Source: Hyperoplus lanceolatus (taxonomy: Eukaryota > Chordata > Actinopteri > Uranoscopiformes > Ammodytidae). Taken from it: a DNA stretch of 64,000 nucleotides. The stretch covers positions 26,725,001 through 26,789,000 of the forward strand of contig CM049396.1 of assembly GCA_026929865.2 (NCBI GenBank), read 5' to 3'. Positions 47,841-61,500 of the stretch are shown in pieces. The notes below the pieces were generated by a model. The model had not been told where the DNA came from. It did no database searches and saw only the letters and a list, made by a program, of their open reading frames with translations. Position numbers and translations under genes: made by a program. Every line of letters starts with the position of its first letter. Position 1 is the stretch's first letter.

Positions 47841-48559
47841 CAAGATCATTTCATTTGCTGGTGTAATTCTATCAAGCAAAGACATCATCAGGATAGGTCA
47901 CACATGGATCACTGGCCTTAAGCCTCCTCTTCTCTCTTTCAGTTTTTATTTTCTTCCTTTCCCTCCCTTGGAAGACTTTTGGATCAAATTTTGCTGTCTG
48001 GTCTGTGCCTGCGTGTGTCGCCATCTTTTCACCAGCCTCAGTATATCCACCAGCCCCAAGCTCTGTGTGAACTTCTCTTCACACTCCGCAGATTGTATCT
48101 CTTGTTCTGGGGAGAAATGGAGCAAACAGGGGATAAGATGTTGACAGTGTATGTCCTCTCTCACTCTTTTATAGGACATGTCTTACATGGTATAAATATA
48201 TATGTATTTCTGTGAGTGTCTGTTTGGATACTTGTGTTCACTTGCATTACTTGAGCTTCTCCCCATTTTTCTATAATCTTACCGCACACCATCACAAGTC
48301 AGAAAAGCAGGGCCCTTTCAGGCTGCATTTCTAAATAGTCTCAAGGCTGGAGGCAAAGCAACATGAATTTCAATGAATTATTAAATAGGATTATTTATTT
48401 ACTTCCTCCACACCCTGAACCACCTAACTGGCAAATCTACATAGCATTTTTCTTCGAACCTGTGGCACATTTTTTATGCATAATTTACTCTCACAGTTGA
48501 ATATTTTCTATAAGACGTCGAGTTTAGTTTGTTCTCCATGCGCCTTTGGGAATCAGCCC

Positions 48560-48690
48560 ATGTGGACACTAAATTGTGTAGCAAAGTCATTCCAGTGGCC
48601 TTGATTGTAGATTTCACTGTGCTTATCTTTATGGAGGGATTGATTTTGAAATGTCAATTAGCATAATTAGTTGTTTAGTGGCCCATCTTA
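48560..48690. promoter_or_regulatory. Candidate intronic enhancer-like segment
   Basis: A repeat-free patch carrying CAATTAGCATAATTAG at about 48655-48671 (overlapping homeodomain TAAT cores), GGATTGATTT and a CTTATC GATA-type site. Long introns of cadherin genes often hold such elements. The call rests only on motif clustering and looks, with no conservation data. Confidence 0.2.
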
Positions 48691-49080
48691 TGATGAGTGT
48701 GTTTTTTAGATTAATGACATTGTGTGATCGAGTGGTATTGTTCTGGTGGCGGTGGATGTGCCAAATGTATGTGTGTTTATGTGTGAGTTTGTTTGTGTGT
48801 GTGAGTTTGTGTGTGCGTCTGTGTGTGTTATTATGTGGGTTTGTGTGCGGTGTGATGTTGGGCTGTGGGAGAAAGAGATGAATAAGCGAGGGGAGGACTG
48901 GAGCGATGCCAGCCCGTGAGACTCCGACGCACTGCAGATGAGCCAAACCTCCATCCATTCACATGGAGCTTTACATGGACGACATGCTCCCACCGTCGGT
49001 TTGTCTGTCAGAGATTGTCTGCTGCTGTTGTATACTGTAATTCTGTAGCACTTTCTTCCATTGAAACATTTTGTTCCATC

Positions 49081-49223
49081 TTAAAGGCATAATTCAGCTT
49101 TACATACCAGTTTACAGAACCTAGTCTGTGTATTTACACTGGATTTTGAAGTAGATATTGGCTGATTTTGACAAACTGATTTTGACAACAAGCATTCTCC
49201 TGAATCACTGACAACACTTTTAA
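49081..49223 (+). mobile_element. Short TTAA-type MITE copy in intron 2
   Basis: Begins TTAAAGGCATAATTCAGC and ends with an ACACTTTTAA terminus. The interior has GATTTTGACAACAAGCATTC then TCCTGAATCACTGAC, matching 32304-32662 in the same orientation but 143 bp long, so about 210 bp of the family's middle is deleted. TTAA occurs at both ends. Confidence 0.7.
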
Positions 49224-51125
49224 ATATCAAGTAATGTCATCTAAACATCATGAGCCAATAACCTTGGTTTTTATTATCAATTCTGAAAGAGAAAAGCTTT
49301 CCAATCTCATGGTAAACATCATTATGTATTTATGAAATCCTGCCTTGGGTCGTAAACATCAAACACATCAAAACACGACACCTTTAATACACGGCTAACA
49401 GCCCGTGTATAACCGGAGTGTGTGACCTATGCAAATATTACACAGATGAGATGTAAATCAAGGTAAATCAGATGACACCTCCAATGCTGCTGTCTAAAGC
49501 GACTTGTTTGTTGCAGAGTGGCTGTGTGGTCGCAGAAATCAGCAAGACTAACAAAGTGCAATGATGGAGGATACAGCAGGAGGGCAGTTACAATACAGCA
49601 GGACAACCTTCATATGACTGCCAGGGATGCAGCATGTGCCTGATAACAGCGCTGCAAGTATTTTGTATCAGCACTGAATTGGTTAATAAATAGTTCCCCT
49701 CACGGCTAATAAATGCACATGAAGTGCAGTGTGTTATACTAGGCTTTCTCTGTAAGTATACTGCCAGTCAGGCACAGACACCAGATTTACGATCGCTGAA
49801 GGAACTCGCTGCAGTTTTTACTGTGCGATAGAAACTGCTCATGCAGACACATACACAGCTCGCACATGCATTTTTAAACACGGGAAGAGTAAACATCATT
49901 ACGTAAACAGATTTCCTATGTGTTTATTATGTCTATGTATGTATTCACACACCGCTCGGGACAAAAATAATTGTTTGATGGAGATAGCAAATACATGCAC
50001 ACTAAACTAAAGATGCTCACACCGCAACGCACACCAAGGACTTTTTTTAAATAGTCTTTCACCTGTCAAAATCTCGATCTGAAAGAAATGCTGGAACAGA
50101 AGGCAAACTTGCTGAAAAAAAGATATGCCGAATGCCAGAAAGAAACTGACAAAAGTCAAGCGCAAATTGCTTTCTTTTGGATGTGAACCAATGAAGCAAG
50201 TTTCAGAGGCAAAAAGTCAAAGATGCCCTCCCACACAGTGAAAGGCAAAGCAAACTTCTGTACAAGTGCAGCTGTAAGGCAACACATAGCAGCCACCATG
50301 ACAAAAAACTAAATCTGCTGCTTCTTTCATTATAATGAGAAGTTTTCTGCTTTTAAAGAGACCATATTTGTTTTATTATAAAGAAATACCTACACCTTAT
50401 GATGATAGGTTCTCCCATTATTATGACAAAACATTTTAAAATTAATATAGGGAAACTTCTCACACATCTCTGTATAACAAGAAACATACACATAGTTCAG
50501 CCTAATATGAACACATTGTGACAATGCAAATCAATGATATCATTAAGTTTACCAAGGCGCTATGGTCAATAGTTAAGGAGCATGCTGCTGGGTGACTTTT
50601 TACATCACTGTTATAAATGACAAAATCATTCTCAGTTCAAAAAGGGATTTTTTTTCGACTGTGCTCTATGAATGCAGAATGTACTGTGCTTCACAACAGG
50701 CATTGTCCATCGGCTCCTGTGTTCTTTTATTAAGCATTGACTAGATCTTGGTCTTCCCAGAATGTGAACTACATGAACCATTTTTCTTTATATGACACGC
50801 CAACTTGACTTTTCATTGAAGTAAAAGTTTCTTATATACTGAGAAAAGTTAAATAACTGTCCTAACAACAAGAACACCTTGAAGTAGAGGTTTGACCGAC
50901 GCTTCTTGAACTTTCCCTATTCCCATGCACTGTGTTGAAGAACAGGCTTAATCTCTTCACTCAGCTGGTGCAAAGTATACCAGTCAGGTCAACGGGGTGC
51001 CATGCATGCCATCATCTCCTCCACATGAAGTAAAAAGAATGGATCCGCTGGCAGTGGTTTTGATGTGTGAGCTTGGTGCTATATGTATATGATGGTGTTG
51101 AGCACCAGGTCTGGGGTCTCCCATG

Positions 51126-51143
51126 GGGTGGGGGGGGGGGGGC
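51126..51143. repeat. Poly(G) run
   Basis: GGGGTGGGGGGGGGGGGG: a near-homopolymer G run in intron 2, quadruplex-prone and prone to sequencing-length errors. Confidence 0.7.
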
Positions 51144-54100
51144 TCACCTCCCAGCTATGTGTTCCTGAAAGTCTCTTTGAAGTGTTGGCGGAGATTAAGT
51201 GCTGACAGGGGTGGAATAATTCCATCCCTATGTTATGTTGAGGGGAAAGAGCTAGGCTGCGTTGTCATACGTAAAGTCTTGTAAATGCTGCTGAATCAAA
51301 TTTAACCAATCTAGGCGCTGCGGTGCTCAGGTTACATGGCCAAACATCAGGGAAAAAAGATATTATGCAGGGCGGCACTTTGCTGATGCGCTCTGACATA
51401 ATAGAATAGAAAAAGGCACGAGGGAAGATGCAATAAATATCTCACAGACAGGGCCCCTTCCCTTTTCAACACATGGCCATGCATTGACTATGCTGCATCT
51501 CCGTCCACAGCAGGGTCCACACAGAGGAGGGCTGCAGTGTTGACATGCTGTCGAGTAGAACCAGGGTGAGAAGCTGATCTGGGCTAACTCAGGCAGACAA
51601 ACAGCGCTGTGCCTGCTGCTTCCTCCATGTCCGTGTCTGTTCACAAGGATTCTCTATGCATACATTTCCCCTCGCCCTATCTCCTCTATAGCGTCCCTCT
51701 TCTTCCTGCCTTTGTTTTTTGACATTTCTCCCCCTCCTTATTATTCACCCCCTCTCTCTCTGATTGCTCCATGGTGTGGTCTGGTGTCGAGCCTGTGTCG
51801 AAGCTTTTCTGTAATACCTATTTTTATTTGTTTTACTGAATCAAGGCCACAAACAGCGAGCCGTGACAGGCCTCTCCATCATGCGCCGCCTAGTGATTGA
51901 TCTCAGATGGGCTTCGAGAGACTAAGGACTTACAAAACAAACAGTGCGCACACACAAGATGTGTGTGTAAAAACGTCTCAAACACACACCAACATATGAC
52001 GTCAAGGTAAAGGTAAAAAGCTAAATGGTGAAAGTGAAATGAATTGAATTTCTGTCTTGCCTAAATGTTTAATTAAGACGAAGCATTTTTCTAGCACGTT
52101 TTGCTCTGCTTTACATGTGAGCACTCACAGTAAAAGCCCCCTTTTATTCACACTTATTTAGATTAAGCTCCATCGGCCCATTAGCATGGATGCTGTGGTC
52201 CCCTTGGCAAGAGCTTTACTTCTGACTTCCAACTCAATCATTTATGCCGGCCGGTGCCAGGGTCCATGTCCAGCACAGAGAAGATGGCACATGGACAGGG
52301 GGGGACGGTGGGCCAGCCTGCTCCTCAGATGGCCCCACTGCATATGTATAAATCAGTACAGCGCGGTATAAACCACATACTGTGTGCTCTAGGACAGCAT
52401 TAAGTGTTGAATTTGTCTACAGTTTTTGAAACTATCTCAATCAGAAAAATATGGATTCATCAAGCTCTTTCAGTGTTATAACAAAGGCTGACGCTGCATC
52501 AGTTACGTTTTGTTTGATTGGCTCAATACTATGACGCTACAATGGGCTACAATGACAAAGCTATCAGAGTGTGCACTGGACTGGGGAGGGCAAGAGAGGG
52601 AGATGGAGAGTCATAGGTGCACAGACTGAGGTGAGATGCACAGAAAGCCTCATTAGTGTTCGAACGCAGTGTTGATGTCCAGATACAACAGTGTTCTCTC
52701 CTCTTGCTTTCTCTCTCTCTCTCTGGATTTATGTTCATTCCTCATTTGTTCCCCCTTCATACATGCTTCATTCTGCTCTATTTTCCATTGTTCCCCGATT
52801 CCCTTTGACCTTTTTGCTTCCCTGGCCTCTTTTCTGCGTAAACTCATTCCATTAATTAACAGTCAGTTATTTTATTCAGATCATTCTCAGGCTGCCCGTT
52901 AAGGTCGACCCGGGGAAGTATAGTGGGAGGGGGTTCTTACTGCTTCTTTATGATGTGAATTCCCCTCTGGTTTCTCATTATTGTTGCTCAGTGAAACGCC
53001 ATCAAATGTGACATTTAGACCATCCAAAGCACTGGTCGCTTTTCTTTTGTATTTCACGTGATTAAAACTGCAGTGGGTCATTCTCCGTGAACATATGAGT
53101 TGGCTGGGTTAGTGTCCACCATGCTCTTCAGACAGCGTCCAATCAGTATTATACCGGGAGTGGAATGCCAATGCCAAAAGCCTTTCAGGGGTGAAGCCAT
53201 CTGTAACTGAAACACTGAATCATTACTCTTTAATTGAATTGGAGTTGTGCTATTTTTCCCTGGTTATCTGCTGGAACAACAGAATCACTTCTCATCAGCG
53301 TGGGCATGTCAGAGAGATAGGGAGAGAGAGAGACGGAGTTAGTGAGGTCACGGTATTCTCTTTCCCCGCGTGGCCTGTCCATCCCTGAGCTCTCGGCACG
53401 TTAATGAATGAGCAAGAGCCTGGCCCCGTCACTCTGAAATTGGAGCACACACACAACAATAGCCCTTTCCCCTTATGAGGAGGGCTCCAATTTTACTTTA
53501 CTCTCTTTTCCCACAGAGCTTGGCATTCGGTAGAGCGTTCCTTATTTAGAGAAAAGCATCCACGGCAAAAATAAAAAATAGTGCCATCTGCTGTGTCTCT
53601 CCCCTTGCCTGTGCCACAAAGCAGATGATTATCAACTGGAGCCCGCTTGGCTTCAGCGGAGCTCCGGAGCATCTCAGGCATTCGGCAGCACTTTCTAAAT
53701 TTGGAAACGTTTGACAAGATGCAAGGCTTTTTTTTGTTTTGCTCTCAGCTTCTCTGTAATATGCTTGTTCTCTGGAACACATGAACCATTTACATTCGAT
53801 ACAGTACAACACACATACTGAAATAGCATGTATAATTGCATTCTTTGTAACACGAGATGAATAAGGGTTCTGAACTGTCCATTGTTAGCAGAAATATTCT
53901 GATTGATGGGCTGGGAATGGCGTTTAGAAACAGTGTGTGCTTTGAAGGCTGCTATTTTGCATGGACAGATGTTCATGGCCGGGAACAATAGAGAACACAT
54001 TTACACTCAAAAAATAAAGAATCCTAGGCCACAGGGGTCCATTGGTACTCTCCTGTGCCTGTCATGGAAAGTTTGTATCTCAGTAGGTCACTCTGTAACG

Positions 54101-55417
54101 TGCAACGTACCAACAAGAGAAGTACACACAAATGCAATGCTAGCTGGGGTTACACAGGCAACCTTTAATGTCTTACAACATATTTTCTCAATAGCGAAAT
54201 GTCTTTACATTTAGTGTTTTTCATATTGTTTAATAATCATTCTCAAATAAAGTCCAGGGACCTCAAACTTAATGACCGTGTTTGAGAGTAAATATACTCC
54301 AATTCTTACCATCATATCATTGCTAAGTTGTATTTTCAGTACTGGGGTGTATAAATGTATACATTACATTGCGTCTGCAGCACATTCAAATATCCCACCC
54401 TCCCGCTCTCTCTGGATCTTTCCTGTGGAAAATAACAGCAGAACAAAAATAATCTGGGAGATTCCCCAGTGCAGGCAGCATCTAAATACAGCCTGGTCCA
54501 CTGTGGCATTCAATATGAAAGCTTCCCTCTTTTGTGCAGAGATTGGTGGCCGTTGTCTTTGCTTGTCACGCTGACACGGTTCTAAGACTAGTGTCTGTCC
54601 TGCCTGTCATTGTACATACAATGTCCACCCCTATCACAAAATGGATTTTCCACAGCAAAAGAATCCCCTCTCCTCCGCCCTAATCCGATTTGTGACCGAT
54701 TTGTATGCCCTTATAAAAAGCCTTCAAGTCTGCCGCTTGGCTTGGCTATAGTGTTTGGCTAGTCACAGATTGGGGCGACAGAGATGGACATGAGGACAGG
54801 GAGGAATGAGAGCTAGAGGGCTAGATGAACAGGGAGGAAGACCTGGAGGGATACAATATAATACAGCATACAGACAACAGGACCCACAGCCACTGCAAAG
54901 TCCACACATGTCAACAGACAAGAGCACACTTGGTAAACACACAGTACACAAACACAGAAAAACAGACATGGGGAAGATTACAGACAAATCGTATAAGGGG
55001 ATTTTGTAGGGAATCAATTATCACCGCTTCCATCCGTGTGAGGCAGGATCATGCTACAAGGTGTGCCAAAAGGATAGAGATTAAATCCCATGGCAAGAAG
55101 CAGGAGAGCAACAAGACAGATGCAAAATAAGGGGGTGACCAAGCTTTACTTCTTTATACAAGTTGAGGAAATAAAGCTATTAACAATAAACAACATGCAG
55201 GCTTATTTTTTAATTGCTGTTCCTACAAACCTGCAACACCTTAAAATCTGTTTATGTCCTGGTGTGTTGCACCACAGCGCCTCCTTTGATCAAACCAGAC
55301 GAAGAAGCCCAGGTTCAAGCTGTCACTGTGTGTGTTATGAGCTGAACTCAGGCGAAAAATAAGAGTTGGAGCTATCTGCTGCCAATGCCCCTCCTTAACA
55401 GTAATTATGCACGTGTT

Positions 55418-55515
<98 letters not shown>
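55418..55515. repeat. (GT)n ending in alternating GC
   Basis: About 43 uninterrupted GT units followed by GCGCGCGTG. Alternating purine-pyrimidine with a CG segment is the classic Z-DNA-prone arrangement. Intronic. Confidence 0.95.
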
Positions 55516-56142
55516 CCAGTGATTGAACATGAACATGTGTGAAGACACAGTGGGGACACACCGCTATTTGCATGAGGTTCACATTCATCAACAGTTTATA
55601 CTAGAGAGCATAATTAAAAGCTTGCTGTGTTTGTAATTACCCCGTAGCACCTGTTCCCCAACTGCTTGTCTCCTCCGCCCACAATGTAACACTCGCTATC
55701 GCATTCTCTCATAAGGTGACGTGTGGGCTGAGGGGCAAAATGTATTTAAAGTTAGATGAGATTCGTAAAGTTGAGATACAACTCATTAAATCAGTCAATC
55801 AGTCATTAAAAGGGATCAGAATGAGAATAAATGGGAACGCTGGGGCCTTCCCATAAGCACTGGAGATACAAATAGCAAAAGACACTAAAGATATTTAACT
55901 GCAGCTAATCTAATATTTATCCTGTTGTGTCCCAAGAGAGCAAGGAATAATCCTTATGGAGGCATATTTTCAACCAGCAGTGTGGAATACTATTACACAT
56001 ATAGTAAGTGTATGTGTTCTTATACCAGCGTGCGCCGCAGATGCACACTAGCGTGACACGCTCATAGTTTAATTCTTTGAGGAAAAGATAAAAGACAGTC
56101 AGCTGCCCTTTAAAGGGCTCTGCATCTCTGATGTGGTGTGCA

Positions 56143-56143
<1 letters not shown>

Positions 56144-56202
<59 letters not shown>

Positions 56203-56263
56203 GTGTGTGTGTGTGTGTGTGTCTGTGTGTGTGTGTGTCTGTATGTGTGTGTGTGTTTTCGTG
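56144..56263. repeat. (TG)n microsatellite, interrupted
   Basis: Long TG array with TA and TC interruptions in intron 2. Cys-Val and His-Thr frames across it are artefacts. Confidence 0.95.
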
Positions 56264-58543
56264 TGTGGCATTTATACAAATATGTGTGACGGCGTGAGAA
56301 AGCTTTTCACTCAAGGGCCCCTCTGATGCGTAGGGACACCTTCATTTGGTATTTTGAAGAAGTGCAGCACCAGCATACAGGGACAGCCCTAAATATTCAG
56401 CCTGGGGCTTTGGATGTTGTTGAGTCAGGGACCCCCCCGGGGAAATAAGAGGAAAGTCAGTTGCTCTAGGTACTTGGAGCTGCAAGGTGACGTTTCGTTA
56501 GCTTAAGCATTACTCATCAGGGTGGTTATTTTTTCCCATGAGACTAGTCACATGCTGCCAACTTCAGTGCTAGGGACCGGAGGCAGCTTAGAGAAAAAGA
56601 GGAAGATGTTTTAAGGCAGAAGGAGTGAACTAAGTTGAGATCAGTAAATCAGAATTGTATATTAATCGGGTGACTTAGTGCTGGACTCAAAGGAAACAGC
56701 AAAAATGTATGCAGCAGAGGCCTGGATATCCTTACTTCTAGTCCTTTGTATGGGTTAAAATAAAAAAAACATGGATACATTTTCCATAATGCAACCTCTT
56801 TCATTGGCCCCTCTTTGCCTGATAAGGGCTGAACCATTCGGGGAAGAAATCTTAAGTCCCATTTTTCTGAAAGATATTGCGATCTGATTTAAGATAATAT
56901 CTTCTAAAGTCAAGCTTGAGTTTAATAGCAATTGTGTCACAATGTTGGGAGACACCTTGTCTTAAGCTGGACAATGTGTTATGACATTCACTTTGTGAGC
57001 CTTTTCATCTGGAGTGACAGTTGCAAATGAGTGAAATAGTAGTTTGCTTAGACTGGGCAAAAGCATCACTACTTTCACTTTTTGCCTTAACTCGTCATAT
57101 AGCTAGCTGCCTGTTGTGCTTTTTCCAAGTGCTGATATAGGTTTATGATGTTCCCTTGTAATGTGGTTTTACGACAGGCCCTGCACTGTACCTTCTTTTA
57201 TTGATGGCATTGTCCAGGTTATTTTTTTCCGATTGTGAGCTCTCCCTTCTGAGCCATAGAAGACATTTATAGAATGTTTTCACAGGCTGAGTATTAGTGT
57301 GCCTTGTAAGTAACCTGAGCATAGTGTTTAAAACCTGTGGAATGCCCCTTTAAATGTTAAAGTCAATGGTAAAGAGAGGGAGGAAACAGAAGGGAATAAA
57401 GGTGGTGATTTGAATGAAAGCCCATGGAAAGGAGGAACATGTATATTGACTCCATTACCGTTCAGTTCAAACCCATTTCTCCCTATCAGTGACTGACAGT
57501 TCATTCTTCTGAAACCTATAAGTGCAAAGGTGGATACGTAATAACTAGCCAGCACAATTAACAAATAGATAATGGCTCTCACCTTCCTCCTACCTCCTGA
57601 TCTGATGACTTTGCAAACCAAAGCCTGTTAATGACACTAGTTTCATTCAGGACACAGGGGCAATTTCTTTCACCTGCCTGGGATGATAATGACCCTTCGG
57701 CCAATTTTTGTCTTTTATCAGGCCTGAACTCCCTTTAGTCTGAGACTTTAAATTGTCTGTTCAATGTCAAAATGGTTCCTTTTGGGGTATGATATCAGGC
57801 CATGGTCTCACTAAGACTAAAGTTTAAAAAACCTCCTCTGCCCTTTGTCAACCACTCAACAATTTATTTTTTTCACTACCCAAAACACCACTTTGACACT
57901 TTAATCTGAAATTGTCACATTGTATCGTAAACCAGGCTTTTTCAACATGATGATGTATACTACAGTATGACAGCTTTGGTGGGGTGCTGTGGAACAGAAG
58001 TGTCGCAAAGAGATCTTCTCCGACACCTCCAACTCTATGTGTGATCGCTCAGCTTGAAGGACCGGATCACACAATAAAGGTTGTGTCTGCAATACTGAAA
58101 GACAATATCAGACCATGGAGAGCAGGTGACAGAGAGGAGAGTTAGCAGAGTCTGTCACACTTCTGACCAGGCATTAGTGGCAATACACAGATTTATTATT
58201 CTTCACATATGAAAGGAAACAATAGATTCATTTATTTCTTGTTGTTTTTGTATGTGTGTCAGTGTGACCTAAAAATGGAAGCATGGACCCTAGCAGTTCT
58301 CGCGTGTTCTAAATTAAAACACCACCCAAATGCATTTCAGGACAGTGTTCTGTGCCTAGGTAGTTCTTGTTTCTTGCCTCGCTCAGATTAAACATGGTAA
58401 ACCAGGGGACTTAACAGCACCAGAGGCGTGGCGTGCGAACAAGGTCGGCAATTAAATGTGTCTGAACTGACAAAATACATGCCCTCCGTGTTAGCGAGTT
58501 GCTCTGGGAGATAGCGCGCTCGCATTGTTTAAGCTTGCAGAAG

Positions 58544-58588
58544 CGGAGGGGGTTGGGGGGGATGAGGGGGGGGTGTGTTCAGGGGGAG
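58544..58588. repeat. G-rich quadruplex-prone tract
   Basis: Successive G runs (GGAGGGGGTTGGGGGGGATG then AGGGGGGGGTG and AGGGGGAGG) within 45 bp fit the quadruplex pattern on the + strand. Intron 2. Confidence 0.6.
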
Positions 58589-61500
58589 GACTATCAAGCC
58601 TATACAGGAGATGAATAAACAATTTGATAAAAGCAACAAGTGCGACCCCACTTTATAGCAGGGCACGTTTATCTTTCAGACCGATGGAAGAAGGTGCGGA
58701 GAGGTGCCCCGGGAGGCCACGAGAGAGGGAGAGAGATATATTGTGAATAGGCAGGGAGGGGGATGAAGCAGGATCCCCACACAAAGCCAGGCATTATTTT
58801 AGTGTCCCCCCCTCTCCAATGGGAGACAGGGCTGAATGTGGCCTCTCCAGGAGCACAACTCAGTCAAGGCAACAGTGCTAAGCTATTCATTTATCTGAAT
58901 AACAAGAGGAATGAGGCAGAGAAACTAAACAGAATCGGTGCAGGTGGAAAAACAAGTGTTTTTACACAGACACAGATTAATACTCTGACAAGGGAGATTA
59001 CACTAGCCTGTATTGAACATGTGCCACCGCTGGGCCAGCAGTGTTGGTCTTACTCAGACCGGTGGTGGGGTTATAAAGAGGTGTAGAGCTGTAATCCTGT
59101 TGAGGCTCCCTGGGGTTTGATGTAAGAGCTTTCCCTCTGTACTCATTCACCACTGTAGATCCTTTGGAGTTGCAAATTGTTTTGGCCTTTTGGCTGGCGT
59201 CTCTCTGGCCTTTCTTCACTTCTTACATTAGGTTGGCAGTGGCACAAGAGGAGCTACTTGTAGCTTTCTGTACTTCTTAACACTGTTTTGGTATGTCGCA
59301 CTGTGTTGAGCCGTCTACATGGCCCTATCTTTGCTAATATTAAAGAAAGGAAAGATACACTTCATTCACATGACATGTAGTGAACTCCCTTGTGTTGCCA
59401 GCGTTTTTGAGAGATCTAAGTTTGCTGAGCGATAGCACAGAAAATCTCTCACAAAGACTCCTTAAAGCGGCACTGATTCTCAGGACAGTGTGTAGTTAAA
59501 ACCCCAGGTGAAGACTGATAAATTATTCTCTTCTACTTTGCTCACATCAAAGATAGACTGTCTTCAGTTACTTTCTAGTGGCCTCTGGCCATGTGTTTAA
59601 GCAACGCCACAGCCAGTAGAAAGTTGTGTCAGCTGCTTGAGGACTCCATAATACCTGCTGCTGTATAGCTGCATCACTCAGCCAGGCTGCAGCCACTGCC
59701 AGAAGGCCATACACACTAGCACAGCATTCTATTGCAGCCCCCTGCCTGCTCCCTACGGCCTGGACGCCTGTTAGTACACTGGCAGGGAACAAGCGCTTTA
59801 GCCCACCTAAGAACAGGTGATCCTTCACAGATGGAAGAGGCTGCACCCAAGGGACTTCGCACTCTATCGTTTGCATCTCTGGCTCATAAATCTTTTATAA
59901 AGGATGTCAGTTTTGCTTACACAGAGGGGAGGCGAATGCCCCTGCGGACCAGGATGAAATACAGGTACAATAGGCTTCTGCAAGCTTAATGTGGTTTGTG
60001 TGTCTGCTTGCTCGTGGTGCTACACTTTAACGCCACTATTCTTGATTCTAATTTGCTGCGTGTTCCCTCTTTAAATGTGCTTATCATGTGTTACAGCATA
60101 TTTAACATACTGGTGGTGACCATTCAGATGCAAATGAGTAAAGGCAGTTTGGAATGTATCCAAATCCCCCTTCGCATTATACTGGATTCCTGAATCATTT
60201 AGTTTAAAAATGTATTCTAGCCCAAGTATTGTACTTTGCTGGAGTAATATTCTACTGCACAAAGGTAGCAGTGTTCACACATCACTCATTCTCCGTGACA
60301 TATTTAGATACGCATGCATTTAGCTGAAGACAAAAAGAATGACACAACAGATTCCATTTAAGATGCTTAGCAGTGTGCAAACAAAATCCTGTCTCAGTGT
60401 CCTCCTGTCTTTCAGGTCTTTGTCTGTGTGCGTTTCTCTCTGTCTCTCTTTAAAGGAAGTGACGGCTCCTGGACTAACCGCTTATGACAATAACGCTGTT
60501 TGCTTTGATCTAACCGTCTCTGGCAAATTGTTTTTTTTAGGCCAGCAGAGAAAATTCACACATTTACTATGGAAATGGACTGTCAGGGAGCCACACAGTA
60601 CAGATGCACAAATACATACAAACAGCTTGTACTGTTCTCATTTTATTTTGATTTTGACACACACCAATGCTCAGCCTTTGTAACCTTTGCAGGGGTTTTG
60701 ATTATTCAGTTATACATATTGTGAATTTTTCAAATGTGAACTCAACTGCAGATGTGAACAAAACCGTCTTTGGCCTGTAGTAAGTAATACGGATTCATGT
60801 CAACAGCTGAATCCTTGTTCACAATGAAGTCCCGCATCATTAAACAAGAGGGAGAGAATTTAAATGTGACACCTTTGAGTTGGACTGCTGATCTCCTGAT
60901 CTCCCTGTACATGTCATTGTGCTTTAGTGCACAGCGAGAGCTTACGGATTCCCTTGATAATTTCCACCGCCCTGAAGTGATTGTGGCCCTGTAATTGTAT
61001 TTGTGCAACTCACCTGTTTGCTGGGGGAGCGATACTGGCTCTGTAAATCGAATTATGTTGTTTATTCCGCCACTAATGAGTGATTTAATGATATAAGTGT
61101 GCTTGGCTAATGCCAACCTGGGGGCACTGAGGAAACAACGTCCCATTCAGGCCAACTTGCCAGCCAAGCGAATGCCATCATTTTATTGTGTGGAGATCAG
61201 AAACAGAAATTAATCACAGTTTTCTTTTCTCCAGACTTTTGTGTTTGTTTCACCAGTTTTCTCCCTGTCTCTCTCACGCTTCCCTTGCCATGTTTTTCAC
61301 TGCACACACCACCATCTCCCTGGCTGGGTCCTAATCTCACTGTTAGACGGCCTGTCTTCCTCCATAATTTCATCCTTTCGTGTTTGCGGCCTCTCTCTGT
61401 CTTCCCAAGTCTATCTTTCTATCTGTGCATCCATCCAAATTATCCACTTTTTTCCACATTATAATAATATTGTGCCTTGAAGTCAGGCATGGGGCAGAGA

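Noticed and set aside
58763..59086. 107-codon frame in intron 2 considered as a cadherin exon or nested gene
   Set aside because: Lacks the prodomain or EC motifs (no Phe-x-x-Cys, no Asp-x-Asn-Asp-Asn) and has no promoter or splice context.
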